This document shows positions 17,514-26,754 of a DNA stretch of 64,000 nucleotides, in pieces. A program made the translations under genes and the position numbers. The number at the start of each line of letters is the position of its first letter. Position 1 is the stretch's first letter. The notes beneath the pieces were generated by a model. That model saw nothing but the letters and a program-made list of their open reading frames with translations, made no database searches and was not told the origin of the DNA. Source of the DNA: an uncultured Flavobacteriales bacterium (GTDB lineage Bacteria > Bacteroidota > Bacteroidia > Flavobacteriales > Crocinitomicaceae); assembly GCA_946480085.1 (NCBI GenBank), contig CAMLHZ010000001.1:62001-126000 (forward strand), read 5' to 3'.

Positions 17514-19643
17514 TTACTTTTTTCCTTTCTTCACCGTATTTTTCACCAGTTTCCATTCCATTGCTCCAACTGTAGCTAATGGTTTAGCCGGTTCCTCAAT
17601 TCGGAATGTTGAACCATTGTAGCATTCAACCATTCCATCATCGTAAACTACTACTTTATTTCCGTATACATCTGCCAACCAAGCTTTTTCTAACTCCTTT
17701 CTTTCCAAAGAAACAGTAGGTTGAATAAAATAGTTGTTACCTGTAGTCAAGAGACATGTTGTTATTACATGTCCAAGATAAAAGTACTTACTTGCATTTG
17801 GAATGACAGATTTGAAAATAGAATCAAGTGCTAAAGGACTGTATAATTTTGTTGAGTTGAAATGCACACCGCATAAACAGCTTGGTTGGATCGTGTCCCA
17901 TTTTAATATGTTGATGACGCTGTCAATCTGCGTTTTGTATTTGCTATATTCAGCGTTAGGCATATAGAGATTATAATGAAACGTTGTTAACTTATGTTGA
18001 TCACAATTGAATTGAAATTTAGAAAAGTAGGTGCTGATTAGAAACTGTTCCACTTTACGTAGCACGTTTACTTCTTCATTGATTTGTTTTTCATCAATGA
18101 TCGTATTTGTCTCATGTCTTCTTTGCGTAATCTGATGAACAACAAGCGACAAAAGACATTTTTCCTGTTCTGCAGTTAATGGTGCCAGCTTTAGTTTAGG
18201 CGTCACCTCACAAAGGGAATCTCTAAATCCGTTGGTGTAATGGCATTTTTTCAACACCCTTCCCAAACTATCTTGCTCAATCCAATAACCATTTAGAATA
18301 TGCTGATCAAACTGCTTTTCTACTTTCAGGTTCCCATTACCCCAAAATTCCTTTGTGGTATAGAACCTACCTAACTTGCCGTGTGTTTCCCAAGCCAGTT
18401 TCCTATTTCCATTCTCGGAGTATTGAGTGAAGGTGTGGTTTGATGCGCTGTCTTTACTATCTCTATATTCTTCGATCGCCAATTGATGATTGGAGTAATA
18501 CTCACGATGCTCTTCGCGTTGATCATCTTTGAACCTCAATCGAACGGATTTTAAAGTGCCATCTGCAAAGTACTCAACGGATGCTGTATCATTACTTGGA
18601 CGATAATACCAGCGACTTTTCATTTTGCCATTTGGAAAATAACTGACGTCCATTTCCTTTGAATCTTTATTGTAGTAGCGGTATAAACGGTATTCTTTCT
18701 TCACGCCATTTTCATAATACTCTGTTTCGTAGCCAAGGGTGTCTCTTTTAAATGTGCTTTCAAACTGCAGTTTACCAGATGGGTAGTAACGCTTCTCACT
18801 TTCAAGTTCGTGATCATATTGGTCACCAAATTCAATGGTTGACAATAATTTTCCATTCTCATAGTACTCCTTTCCTTTTCCGGTTTGGATATCGTTGGTA
18901 AATGTTTTTCTCGCCGAAATTTGTCCGTTCATGTGATGATAAACAAACTCACCGTTCTTTTGTCCGTTGGCGTAAGTACCATGCTCCAGTTCTACACCAT
19001 TTTCGTAATATTCAACGTAGTTGCCGTGTTGCGTATTTTCCCAGGAATAAGGGCTAACGGTCAATTTGTGTTCTTTGATGAAATGAATTTTTCCGCTCGG
19101 ATAATACTCGGACTCTTTGCCGAAAAGGGAATATTCTGTGGTATAACCTTCAGAATCTGCTTCATAGTCAGATGGACTGGTGTTATGTTCTTTTGCCAAT
19201 TCATCGGCAGTAAAATTCCGATAATACAGCACCTGATACAATTTCCCCTCCCGGTAATTTTCCTCTTTCCAGCAGCGTTTTGCTTCTTTATTGATGTAAT
19301 ACGTTTTTTTCTGTTCTAAATGGATTCCATCTGGTTTGGAAAAATATTCTGCTATTGTAGAATCTTTATTGACACGTTTAAACTCAGAAGTCAATTTTCC
19401 GGTTTCTGCGTCATAATAGCGTTGAATTTGAATTATTCCGTTCCTAAATTCATGATAAGCAACTATTTTTCCATTTTGATAATTAGAGCAAACTCCTTCG
19501 AGCGGTGCATAGGGAGAACTACTTTCTAAAAAGGTGCAGAACGGATAAAGTCCACCACTTTTGTGGTATGGATCGGGGTAGCAATCTTGTGAAAATGACC
19601 AATTTGAAAGAATAAGAAACAGCAGTAAAATTAATTTTTGCAT
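17514..19643 (-). CDS. MORN/YwqK-repeat secreted protein B, 709 aa
   Basis: This is a tandem paralogue of the downstream gene at 15346-17454. Both start with a signal peptide and a near-identical cysteine segment (DCYPDPYHKSGGLYPFCTF here). Both then carry the same series of YYxNG units in the same order (YYPSGKIHFIKEH, YYENGVELEHGTYANGQKNG, YENGKLLSTIEFGDQY). Unlike protein A, its C-terminal part holds additional cysteines (PSCLCGVHF) and ends in a basic tail (KLVKNTVKKGKK). The two C-terminal domains align more poorly than the repeat parts, so they have diverged in the non-repeat end. The genes are probably co-transcribed, this one first. Confidence 0.85.
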   Translation of the reverse strand: MQKLILLLFLILSNWSFSQDCYPDPYHKSGGLYPFCTFLESSSPYAPLEGVCSNYQNGKIVAYHEFRNGIIQIQRYYDAETGKLTSEFKRVNKDSTIAEYFSKPDGIHLEQKKTYYINKEAKRCWKEENYREGKLYQVLYYRNFTADELAKEHNTSPSDYEADSEGYTTEYSLFGKESEYYPSGKIHFIKEHKLTVSPYSWENTQHGNYVEYYENGVELEHGTYANGQKNGEFVYHHMNGQISARKTFTNDIQTGKGKEYYENGKLLSTIEFGDQYDHELESEKRYYPSGKLQFESTFKRDTLGYETEYYENGVKKEYRLYRYYNKDSKEMDVSYFPNGKMKSRWYYRPSNDTASVEYFADGTLKSVRLRFKDDQREEHREYYSNHQLAIEEYRDSKDSASNHTFTQYSENGNRKLAWETHGKLGRFYTTKEFWGNGNLKVEKQFDQHILNGYWIEQDSLGRVLKKCHYTNGFRDSLCEVTPKLKLAPLTAEQEKCLLSLVVHQITQRRHETNTIIDEKQINEEVNVLRKVEQFLISTYFSKFQFNCDQHKLTTFHYNLYMPNAEYSKYKTQIDSVINILKWDTIQPSCLCGVHFNSTKLYSPLALDSIFKSVIPNASKYFYLGHVITTCLLTTGNNYFIQPTVSLERKELEKAWLADVYGNKVVVYDDGMVECYNGSTFRIEEPAKPLATVGAMEWKLVKNTVKKGKK

Positions 19644-19747
19644 AAAGTAATATTACCATTTATGACTGCTAAACGGCAAAAAAGATGTCTGAATTAACTG
19701 AAATTTAGCTATTTCTCTTTCCAAACTCCAAAGTCCCGAAAGCAAAA

Positions 19748-19770
19748 AATCCGCCCTGAAAGAGCGGATT
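19748..19770 (-). terminator. Rho-independent terminator of aspS
   Basis: On the minus strand AATCCGC and GCGGATT form a stem around a 9-base loop, followed by a T-run. It lies about 23 bases after the aspS stop codon at 19793. Confidence 0.85.
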
Positions 19771-19792
19771 AGCAGTATTTTAAATAAGAATC

Positions 19793-21535
19793 TTACAATT
19801 TAATTCCCAATTCCTTTAACTGTGCTTCGTCGATTGTTGACGGCGCATCGATCATCACATCTCGTCCACTATTGTTTTTCGGGAATGCGATGTAATCACG
19901 AATGGAGTCAGAACCACCCATAGTTGCTACTAAACGATCTAATCCGAATGCCAATCCACCATGTGGAGGCGCACCAAATTCAAATGCGTTCATTAAGAAT
20001 CCGAATTGTTCCTGAGCTTGTTCAGGAGTAAACCCTAACAACTCGAACATACGTGCCTGTAAATCTCTGTCGTGAATACGAATAGATCCACCACCTAATT
20101 CTACACCATTTACAGCCAAATCGTAAGCGTTTGCTCTTACTTTTCCAGGATCGGTAGCGATCAAATGGAAGTCTTCTGGTTTTGGTGAAGTAAATGGGTG
20201 GTGCATTGCGTGGTAACGATTGCTATCTTCATCCCATTCTAACAATGGGAAATCCAATACCCAAAGTGGTTTGTAAACTTCTGGATCACGTAAACCAAGT
20301 TCAGTTCCCATTCGCAAGCGCAATTCATTCATTTGCTTACGCGTTTTATCCAAATCGCCGCTAAGAACAAAGATCAGATCGCCTGCTTTTGCGCCACATG
20401 CTTCCGCCCATTGCTTCAATGTTGCTTCGTCGTAGAATTTGTCCACTGAACTCTTAAACGTTCCGTCAGCGTTGCATTTAACGTAAACCAATCCTTTGGC
20501 ACCAATTTGTGGACGCTTTACCCACTCAATAATTTCATCGATTTGCTTACGTGTATATTCTGAAGCACCAGGAACAGCAATTCCAATTACGGCTTCTGAA
20601 CTATCAAAAACAACGAAATCTTTCCCAGCACTCAACGCCTTTAAATCAGTAAAGATCATGTCGAAACGGATGTCAGGTTTATCAGAACCGTATTTCTCCA
20701 TTGCTTCGGCATAGTCCATTCTTGGAAATGCTCCTTCGAACTTTACTCCTTTTACCGTTTCGAACAAATGCTTAATCATTCCTTCGAACGTATTTAAGAT
20801 ATCCTCCTGCTCTACGAAAGCCATTTCACAGTCGATCTGTGTAAACTCAGGTTGACGATCTGCACGTAAATCTTCATCACGGAAACACTTCACAATTTGG
20901 TAGTAACGGTCGAAACCGGAAACCATCAACAACTGCTTGAATGTTTGCGGAGATTGTGGCAAAGCATAAAATTCACCTTGATTCATACGAGAAGGCACAA
21001 CAAAATCACGTGCTCCTTCAGGCGTAGATTTGATCAAATAAGGAGTTTCAACGTCCCAAAATCCTTGAGCGTCTAAGTATTTTCTGGTTTCAAGAGCTAC
21101 TTGATTACGTAAACGTAGTTTGTCTTGAACAGGATTTCTTCTCAAATCCAAATAACGGTATTGCGCACGTAATTCGTCGCCGCCATCTGTATTATCCTCG
21201 ATTGTAAACGGAGGTGTTTTTGCTGCATTCAGAACAGTCAGCTCAGTCACTTTAATTTCGATATCACCTGTTGGCATGTTGGCATTCTTACTTGAACGCT
21301 CAATCACCAATCCTTTGGCCTGAATAACGAATTCACGACCCAATTTGCGGGCTTGCAAACACAATTCTGAATTATCGTCCAAGTTGAAAGCCAATTGCGT
21401 AATTCCGTAACGATCTCGTAAATCAACGAAAGTCATTCCTCCTAAATCACGTGAGCGTTGCACCCAGCCTGCCAATGTTACCTCTTGTCCGATGTGTGAA
21501 GACCTTAATTCTCCACAAGTTTGTGTTCTAAACAT
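19793..21535 (-). CDS. aspS: Aspartyl-tRNA synthetase, 580 aa
   Basis: Class II aminoacyl-tRNA synthetase that charges tRNA-Asp. An N-terminal OB-fold anticodon-binding domain ([24 protein letters not shown]) is followed by the catalytic core with motif 2 ([22 protein letters not shown]), the bacterial GAD insertion domain (about residues 280-410), and motif 3 ([15 protein letters not shown]). I start it at Met 21535 ([16 protein letters not shown]), which matches the family; a 20-codon in-frame extension to 21595 runs into the AGACAAAAGAC repeat and is not convincing. Length is normal for the bacterial enzyme. It is monocistronic, or at most follows phoH. Confidence 0.97.
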   Translation of the reverse strand: MFRTQTCGELRSSHIGQEVTLAGWVQRSRDLGGMTFVDLRDRYGITQLAFNLDDNSELCLQARKLGREFVIQAKGLVIERSSKNANMPTGDIEIKVTELTVLNAAKTPPFTIEDNTDGGDELRAQYRYLDLRRNPVQDKLRLRNQVALETRKYLDAQGFWDVETPYLIKSTPEGARDFVVPSRMNQGEFYALPQSPQTFKQLLMVSGFDRYYQIVKCFRDEDLRADRQPEFTQIDCEMAFVEQEDILNTFEGMIKHLFETVKGVKFEGAFPRMDYAEAMEKYGSDKPDIRFDMIFTDLKALSAGKDFVVFDSSEAVIGIAVPGASEYTRKQIDEIIEWVKRPQIGAKGLVYVKCNADGTFKSSVDKFYDEATLKQWAEACGAKAGDLIFVLSGDLDKTRKQMNELRLRMGTELGLRDPEVYKPLWVLDFPLLEWDEDSNRYHAMHHPFTSPKPEDFHLIATDPGKVRANAYDLAVNGVELGGGSIRIHDRDLQARMFELLGFTPEQAQEQFGFLMNAFEFGAPPHGGLAFGLDRLVATMGGSDSIRDYIAFPKNNSGRDVMIDAPSTIDEAQLKELGIKL

Positions 21536-21568
21536 GTTGCCAATAAATATGGCGCAAAGATAATTATT

Positions 21569-21602
21569 AGACTCAAGACAGAAGACAAAAGACAAAAGAC
21601 TT
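21569..21602. repeat. AGACAAAAGAC-type repeat upstream of aspS
   Basis: The stretch reads AGACTCAAGACAGAAGAC followed by AAAAGACAAAAGACTTA: short iterations of (A)AAGAC. The same units recur at 37909-37938 and, in reverse complement, at 44592-44625. It creates a spurious in-frame N-terminal extension of aspS. Confidence 0.65.
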
Positions 21603-21625
21603 ACCGAGAAAGATTAAAAACAGAT

Positions 21626-21704
21626 AGCGGAGAATAGAAAATAGAGAACAGGATTAAGCCTTAATAGGTTATATCCTGTTCTCTAATCTCTGTAATCTAT
21701 TCGC
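21626..21704. repeat. A/G-rich long hairpin between phoH and aspS
   Basis: The left arm (AGCGGAGAATAGAAAATAG, then AGAACAGGAT) and right arm (ATCCTGTTCTCTAATCTC, then TGTAATCTATTCGCT) pair imperfectly, with 12 exact base pairs next to the loop (AGAGAACAGGAT/ATCCTGTTCTCT). It is built like the sdhA-sdhB element at 9914-9990. It lies between the phoH stop (21709) and the aspS repeat and might separate the two transcripts. Confidence 0.75.
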
Positions 21705-21708
21705 TCAA

Positions 21709-23034
21709 TTACAACAACTCATTCGCCAAATTCGCCAATTCTGAACGCTCACCTTTTTCTAAACGAACGTGAGAGAACAACTGTTGACCTTTCAAACGAT
21801 CGATCAAATAAGCTAAGCCGTTTGAATATTCATCCAAATACGGTGTGTCAATTTGATGAACATCACCAGTAAACACAATTTTGGTTCCTTCACCAGCACG
21901 TGTGATAATTGTCTTCACTTCATGTGGTGTGAGGTTCTGTGCTTCATCAACAATAAATAGAATATTGGAAAGACTTCGACCGCGAATAAACGCCAATGGT
22001 GTAATGAGGATTCTTCCACTTTCTTCCATTTCTACAATGGATTTGTGCTTCTTTTCGTTTTCACCGAACTGAGATTTGATGAATTTAAGATTATCCCAAA
22101 GTGGTTCCATGTATGGACCAATCTTATCCTTTGCGTCACCGGGCAAATAACCAATTTCTTTATTGGAAAGGGGAACCAAGGGACGAGCCAGGATAATTTG
22201 CTGAAACAATTTATGCTGCTCTAAAGCAGCTGCAAGCGCCAACAACGTTTTACCGGTTCCGGCTACACCCTGAAGTGCAACCAACTTAATGTTATTATTC
22301 ATCAGTGCATTTACTGCAAAGGCTTGTTCTGCATTCTTCGGCTTAATACCGGAAGTGTATTCCTTCTCTACTCGCTCCAACTGATCGTTCATTGGATTGT
22401 AATAAGCCAGCGATGACGATTTTCCATTCTTGAGAATGTAGTAACCGTTTGCTACTTTTTGATCTCCCAAAACGCCATCTTCTTCCACCGAACCTTTTAG
22501 GAACAATGTTTTGATCACATCTGAATCAACACCCTCTACTGTATTTGTGGAAGAATTTTGCAATTCCTGGTCATCCACTTTACCAGTTTCATAATCTTCT
22601 GCATTTAAACCAAGAGCTTTTGCTTTGATTCGAAGATTGATATCCTTGGTAACCAGAACTACCTCCTTCGTTTTCTCCGATTCATGCAGGAAAAGTGTGG
22701 CGTTGATGATCTTGTGATCATTTTTTCCATGCCCATAAGTGTCTTCAGCATTTACACCTTTCGGAGCAGCATCCAGTTGAACTTTGAAGTTCCCATGTTC
22801 AGATCCCAGAGGAATCCACTTTTGCAGACCTTTCGTTACAGACAATTTATCTATAAAACGAATGACTTCACGTGCCGAAAAGTTCTTGGTATCATTACCT
22901 ATCTTAAACTTATCGAGCTCTTCAAGAACCGTGATTGGAATGGCAACATCGTTTTTACCGAAGTGCATAATTGCTTGATGATCATGTAACAATACAGAGG
23001 TATCAAGCACAAAGATTTTCATTTTCTTTACCAT
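21709..23034 (-). CDS. PIN domain-PhoH ATPase (PhoH2-type), 441 aa
   Basis: The N-terminal PIN domain (about residues 5-150) begins KIFVLDTSVLLHD, with the acidic residues of a Mg-dependent ribonuclease. The C-terminal PhoH ATPase (about 225-440) has Walker A GVAGTGKT (256-263) and Walker B ILFIVDEAQN, followed by TRAGEGTKIVFTGD. PhoH2 proteins are reported as sequence-dependent RNA helicase/nucleases, often paired with a small antitoxin-like partner; none is seen upstream here. The start could also be Met 23022 (MKIFVLD), four residues in; the choice does not affect the domains. Confidence 0.93.
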   Translation of the reverse strand: MVKKMKIFVLDTSVLLHDHQAIMHFGKNDVAIPITVLEELDKFKIGNDTKNFSAREVIRFIDKLSVTKGLQKWIPLGSEHGNFKVQLDAAPKGVNAEDTYGHGKNDHKIINATLFLHESEKTKEVVLVTKDINLRIKAKALGLNAEDYETGKVDDQELQNSSTNTVEGVDSDVIKTLFLKGSVEEDGVLGDQKVANGYYILKNGKSSSLAYYNPMNDQLERVEKEYTSGIKPKNAEQAFAVNALMNNNIKLVALQGVAGTGKTLLALAAALEQHKLFQQIILARPLVPLSNKEIGYLPGDAKDKIGPYMEPLWDNLKFIKSQFGENEKKHKSIVEMEESGRILITPLAFIRGRSLSNILFIVDEAQNLTPHEVKTIITRAGEGTKIVFTGDVHQIDTPYLDEYSNGLAYLIDRLKGQQLFSHVRLEKGERSELANLANELL

Positions 23035-23120
23035 CGCGAAGCGTTTTGATTAAAGTAATTGAAATGCATTTACTCGCTACCTGATAACGCCTAAACTTAT
23101 TGACAGTTACGTAGTGGATA

Positions 23121-23146
23121 AAAAAAAGGGGAGTTAAATACTCCCC
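23121..23146 (-). terminator. Terminator of the first SprB-repeat gene
   Basis: On the minus strand GGGGAGT-ATTTA-ACTCCCC, formed by plus-strand bases 23128-23146, is followed by a run of seven T. It lies about 25 bases after the stop at 23172. Confidence 0.88.
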
Positions 23147-23171
23147 TAATTATCAGTTGATTATAACTGAA

Positions 23172-26100
23172 CTATTTTTGAATGACAATTCGTTTGTTAA
23201 CAAGCGCTTCATTCTCGCTTAATTCAAGCGTATAAATTCCGTTTGCTAACGTGCTTGCATCAATTGTATTTACACCCGGTTTGATAACATATACTGAAAT
23301 CAATCGACCAGTTTGATCTAACAAACGAGCTGAAATTTCAGTTTTTCCAGCATTTCCAACATTTACTATTCCAGCCGAAGGTACTGGGTAAACGGAAACC
23401 TGAGAATCAATCTTGTCTTCGATTGATGCAATTGTCAAGCTCATTTTGTCCTTGTTAGATCTCGTTGTATTGAAATCCTGGATCATCTTCGTTGTTGTAC
23501 ACGTAGATGGCGAGTTGATCGTTACCAGGTATTCCAATCCATCTTCCGTTGGAGGCGTATTTGTGTAGGTAAACAGGTTGATAGGCATTGTTGTCAACTG
23601 AGTCCAACCGTCAAAATCAGTATGTCTCCAAATAATGAATTCAGGGTATGTAAATCCTTCATAGCTGTCCCAAGCTAAGTTATAGGCCTGCCCCAATCCA
23701 TGACTAATCGTAAGGTGAATGGTTTTGTGGTGATCACTGATATCCGATTCCACTCCACAACCGTCAACTGAAGAGATTTTATATCTCCACGAACGAACGG
23801 AAGGTGAAGCTACCAAATCATTGAAAATCGATTCGTTTGCATAAGGAACAGTCCCTGCCAATTGGTAAACTCCAGCTTGTGAAGTCTCACGGTAAACATT
23901 GAAATGATCAATTGTTGAGCTAATTGGTTTTTCCCAGACAACCAAGTTAGTATTCGTGGTTGTATCTACAGTAACCAGACAAATTTCTACGTAATCAGGT
24001 TGTGCAGCAGGAACATCAGTAGTTAAATAGGAGTTACATCCGTTTCCACCAGTTGCCTGAAGAACATAAGTACCAACACCAACGTTCGTTAAATTCTGTG
24101 TTGTTTGTCCAGAACTCCACACAAAGGTAGAACCGCCAGTAACGTCAATTACTTCTATGGTTCCATTGTTAGAACAATCAGACGGAGTTACAGTATCTAA
24201 AACGATCACCGGTCCGTTTGGATTTGAAAGTAATAATGTTTCCGTATGCACACAACCTTCGTCATCAGTAACATTTACAAAGTAGTAACCAGCTGCTAAA
24301 CTTGAGATTGAAGCTGAATTGGTTCCAATATTAGTACCAAGTGAGTTTTCCCATTGATACGTAAATGGTTGCGAACCACCCGTGAAAACAGTTGAAATTG
24401 TTCCATTAGATACACCACAAGAAGGAGGTATTGAAGTGCTTGACTGTAAGCTGATTGCTGCTGGCTGCTGAACAACATAACTTGCAGTTGTAATACAATC
24501 TTCACTATCCGTAATTACAACTTCGTATGATCCGGCAGAAAGATTAGAAACATCTTGCGTTGTAGCACCGTTAGACCATGCATAAGAGAACGGTGCATTT
24601 GCACCACTTACATTAATGTTAATTGCCCCGGTTGTTGCTCCGTTACAGCTAACGTCAGAAACTGTTCCTGAAAGCGTAATACCGTCTGAACCAATAGAAG
24701 CAATAGCAACAGCGATACAGCCATTAGCATCAGTTGTATTGAAATAATATTGTCCAGGCTCCAGGTCATCAATGGAGGTGAACGTAGAACCAGTCGACCA
24801 ATAACTTGTATAACTTGGAGTACCACCAGAAATGGTTACTGAAGCTTCACCATCGGCCGCATTACAATGTGCATTCACAGTGCTCATTACCAAATTTGGA
24901 GTCTCGTTTACAGTAAATAAAATACTATCTGTTGCAGAACATCCAAGAGCCGATGTTTTGGTGTACACCAAATACGTTGACGCAGAAGGTGATGGATTCA
25001 AGGATCCGGGATTGAACATATTTCCTGAAACTCCAGTTCCGCTCCATGTTCCTCCACCAGGAGATGCTTTATTCACCAAAGAAATTGGCGCTCCATTTTC
25101 ACAAGCCTGAACAGAAGGGAAATTAAACGCAATTGAAGGTGAATTATAGACCGTCGCCGGCATGTAAATCGTTTCTACAAGAACTCCATTCTCAAACATG
25201 TCCCACTTCAAATCTATTGTTGTATTTGCAGATACGCTATTGGTAGAAGAAATAGTCAAATATCCCACATTTCCACTGATGGATGCATTGATTGCACTTT
25301 GAGGAATGATAGCTGTATTCTGAGAAGTACATGTAAGCGTAATATTTGCTTGGCTGAAGTTTTCGTCAATGATATAGATGGAGTAATCTCCACCGTTGTT
25401 CCATGTACCACCTTCACACATATTTACAAACGCCCAATCATCAATGTCAGCAGGCGTGTTGTATTCTTTTACGTAACATTTACCTCCGTCAATGAATGCA
25501 ATCACGTGAACGCCATAATAGGATTCAGCCGCAAGTGAAGTTGCACTTCCTGGACACAATGCCGTTCCTGAAGTGATTGTTGTAATTGTAGCAGAAGGAG
25601 CCATATCACCCGTGATTTGTTTGTAATAACAGGTAGTCCCCTGACGGTAGTAAACGAATGTATTGGCATCCTGAGAAGCAAAATCGAAATCCTGCAAAGT
25701 GGTTGAACTTGCAACCAACAACTGTGTTCCAAAAGTTCCAGTACCATTTGTTGCTTGGTATAACAACTGCTTTGTTGTATTGGTTGTAAGGTGCATCATT
25801 GAATAACGCGTTGAGTTCCATCCTTTCTCAAATACAATTTTAGAGGGATAGGTTCCGTAATAATACGTAGCATTGCTGTGCGTATTTGTTGCTATGGTAC
25901 CAAGGGTAATCCCGTAATCCATATCCATATCATCTTCATAAGCTGCCAGTACATTGTTTCCAGTAGTTGAAACAGCGCCTATAGCATTTCGGAATCCCTG
26001 GTTCGAATCGTCGATAATTCCACCACCAATCATTGCAGTAGAACCTGTCATTCTTACGGTGATCAATCCTTCAGGATATGTTTGATATTCACGGTTATAA

Positions 26101-26546
26101 TAGGTAGCAAAAACATCACCAGAAGGATTACATGTAATGGCGAAATCCTTGTTGTGATATGTCCAGAAGTAAGTTCCGACACCTAAGCTGTTCCAAACTG
26201 TCCCATTGAATGAGTAACACTCAAGGTATTCTGTTCCAGTGCTTACATATTTTGCTCCAACAACTGGATTTTCACCGTTCATTACCAATTGCAGGTCAAA
26301 TGCATTTGCAGCTCCCTGACCAGCTGTTCCAACCAATTGCCAAGCCTGATTCATCCACCTTCTTACGGTGATTTTGTTTGAATTATCTGTGTCAATATAA
26401 GCCATGAACAATTGTCCATTGGCTGTGATTTCAATATCCACTTCAGAAGCGTTATTGATTCCACTTGAACTACCGATATGATTCCAGGATTGGGCGGTAG
26501 CCGCAATTGAAATAATGGAGATTAGCAGAGTAAGAATATGTTTCAT
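23172..26546 (-). CDS. SprB-repeat T9SS-secreted protein 1, 1124 aa
   Basis: I start at Met 26546 (MKHILTLLISIISIAATAQ), a clear signal peptide; the 60 codons upstream to 26726 look like leader. Residues of about 25-390 form a beta-propeller-like region and 390-550 contain Ig-like segments. From about 550 to 850 there are SprB-type repeats (SCNGATTGAININVSG, YAWSNGATTQDVSNLSAGSY). Residues 850-1015 form a fibronectin-like pair (NLVVWEKPISSTIDHFNVYRE), followed by the linker DFNTTRSNKDK and a T9SS sorting domain to the end. SprB repeats occur in gliding adhesins, but this protein is far smaller than SprB. It is one of four adjacent paralogues. Confidence 0.87.
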   Translation of the reverse strand: MKHILTLLISIISIAATAQSWNHIGSSSGINNASEVDIEITANGQLFMAYIDTDNSNKITVRRWMNQAWQLVGTAGQGAANAFDLQLVMNGENPVVGAKYVSTGTEYLECYSFNGTVWNSLGVGTYFWTYHNKDFAITCNPSGDVFATYYNREYQTYPEGLITVRMTGSTAMIGGGIIDDSNQGFRNAIGAVSTTGNNVLAAYEDDMDMDYGITLGTIATNTHSNATYYYGTYPSKIVFEKGWNSTRYSMMHLTTNTTKQLLYQATNGTGTFGTQLLVASSTTLQDFDFASQDANTFVYYRQGTTCYYKQITGDMAPSATITTITSGTALCPGSATSLAAESYYGVHVIAFIDGGKCYVKEYNTPADIDDWAFVNMCEGGTWNNGGDYSIYIIDENFSQANITLTCTSQNTAIIPQSAINASISGNVGYLTISSTNSVSANTTIDLKWDMFENGVLVETIYMPATVYNSPSIAFNFPSVQACENGAPISLVNKASPGGGTWSGTGVSGNMFNPGSLNPSPSASTYLVYTKTSALGCSATDSILFTVNETPNLVMSTVNAHCNAADGEASVTISGGTPSYTSYWSTGSTFTSIDDLEPGQYYFNTTDANGCIAVAIASIGSDGITLSGTVSDVSCNGATTGAININVSGANAPFSYAWSNGATTQDVSNLSAGSYEVVITDSEDCITTASYVVQQPAAISLQSSTSIPPSCGVSNGTISTVFTGGSQPFTYQWENSLGTNIGTNSASISSLAAGYYFVNVTDDEGCVHTETLLLSNPNGPVIVLDTVTPSDCSNNGTIEVIDVTGGSTFVWSSGQTTQNLTNVGVGTYVLQATGGNGCNSYLTTDVPAAQPDYVEICLVTVDTTTNTNLVVWEKPISSTIDHFNVYRETSQAGVYQLAGTVPYANESIFNDLVASPSVRSWRYKISSVDGCGVESDISDHHKTIHLTISHGLGQAYNLAWDSYEGFTYPEFIIWRHTDFDGWTQLTTMPINLFTYTNTPPTEDGLEYLVTINSPSTCTTTKMIQDFNTTRSNKDKMSLTIASIEDKIDSQVSVYPVPSAGIVNVGNAGKTEISARLLDQTGRLISVYVIKPGVNTIDASTLANGIYTLELSENEALVNKRIVIQK

Positions 26547-26711
26547 ACGAGCATGTTTAGTTTTCTGTTTTTTCGAATCGAAATGCAAATTACGATAATC
26601 AATTCGGAATGAACAAAAATAATTAAAGTGACTTAGCGAACGTAACTTGTTCAGTAGATGGTTGTAATATATGAGTGGTTGTCTGCTTTGCTTGTTTAAA
26701 TGGAAACAAAA

Positions 26712-26742
26712 AAGGGTCCCAATCACGGAACCCTTTCACTAT
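26712..26742 (-). terminator. Terminator of the second SprB-repeat gene
   Basis: On the minus strand AAAGGGTTCC and GGACCCTTT pair around a short GTGATT loop and are followed by a T-run (TTTTTTG). It lies about 15 bases after the stop of the gene at 26755-29148. Confidence 0.85.
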
Positions 26743-26754
26743 TTTGCGTTCTTT

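Noticed and set aside
15346..19643. Toxin-antitoxin system suggested by the YwqK label
   Set aside because: Both proteins have signal peptides and there is no toxin gene; the label comes from the repeat family only.
21536..21595. 20-codon N-terminal extension of aspS
   Set aside because: It runs into AAAGAC repeat sequence and has no counterpart in the enzyme family; Met 21535 gives the normal start.
26547..26726. 60-codon N-terminal extension of SprB-repeat protein 1
   Set aside because: A complete signal peptide starts at 26546, and the extension has no protein-like character and lies in spacer sequence.
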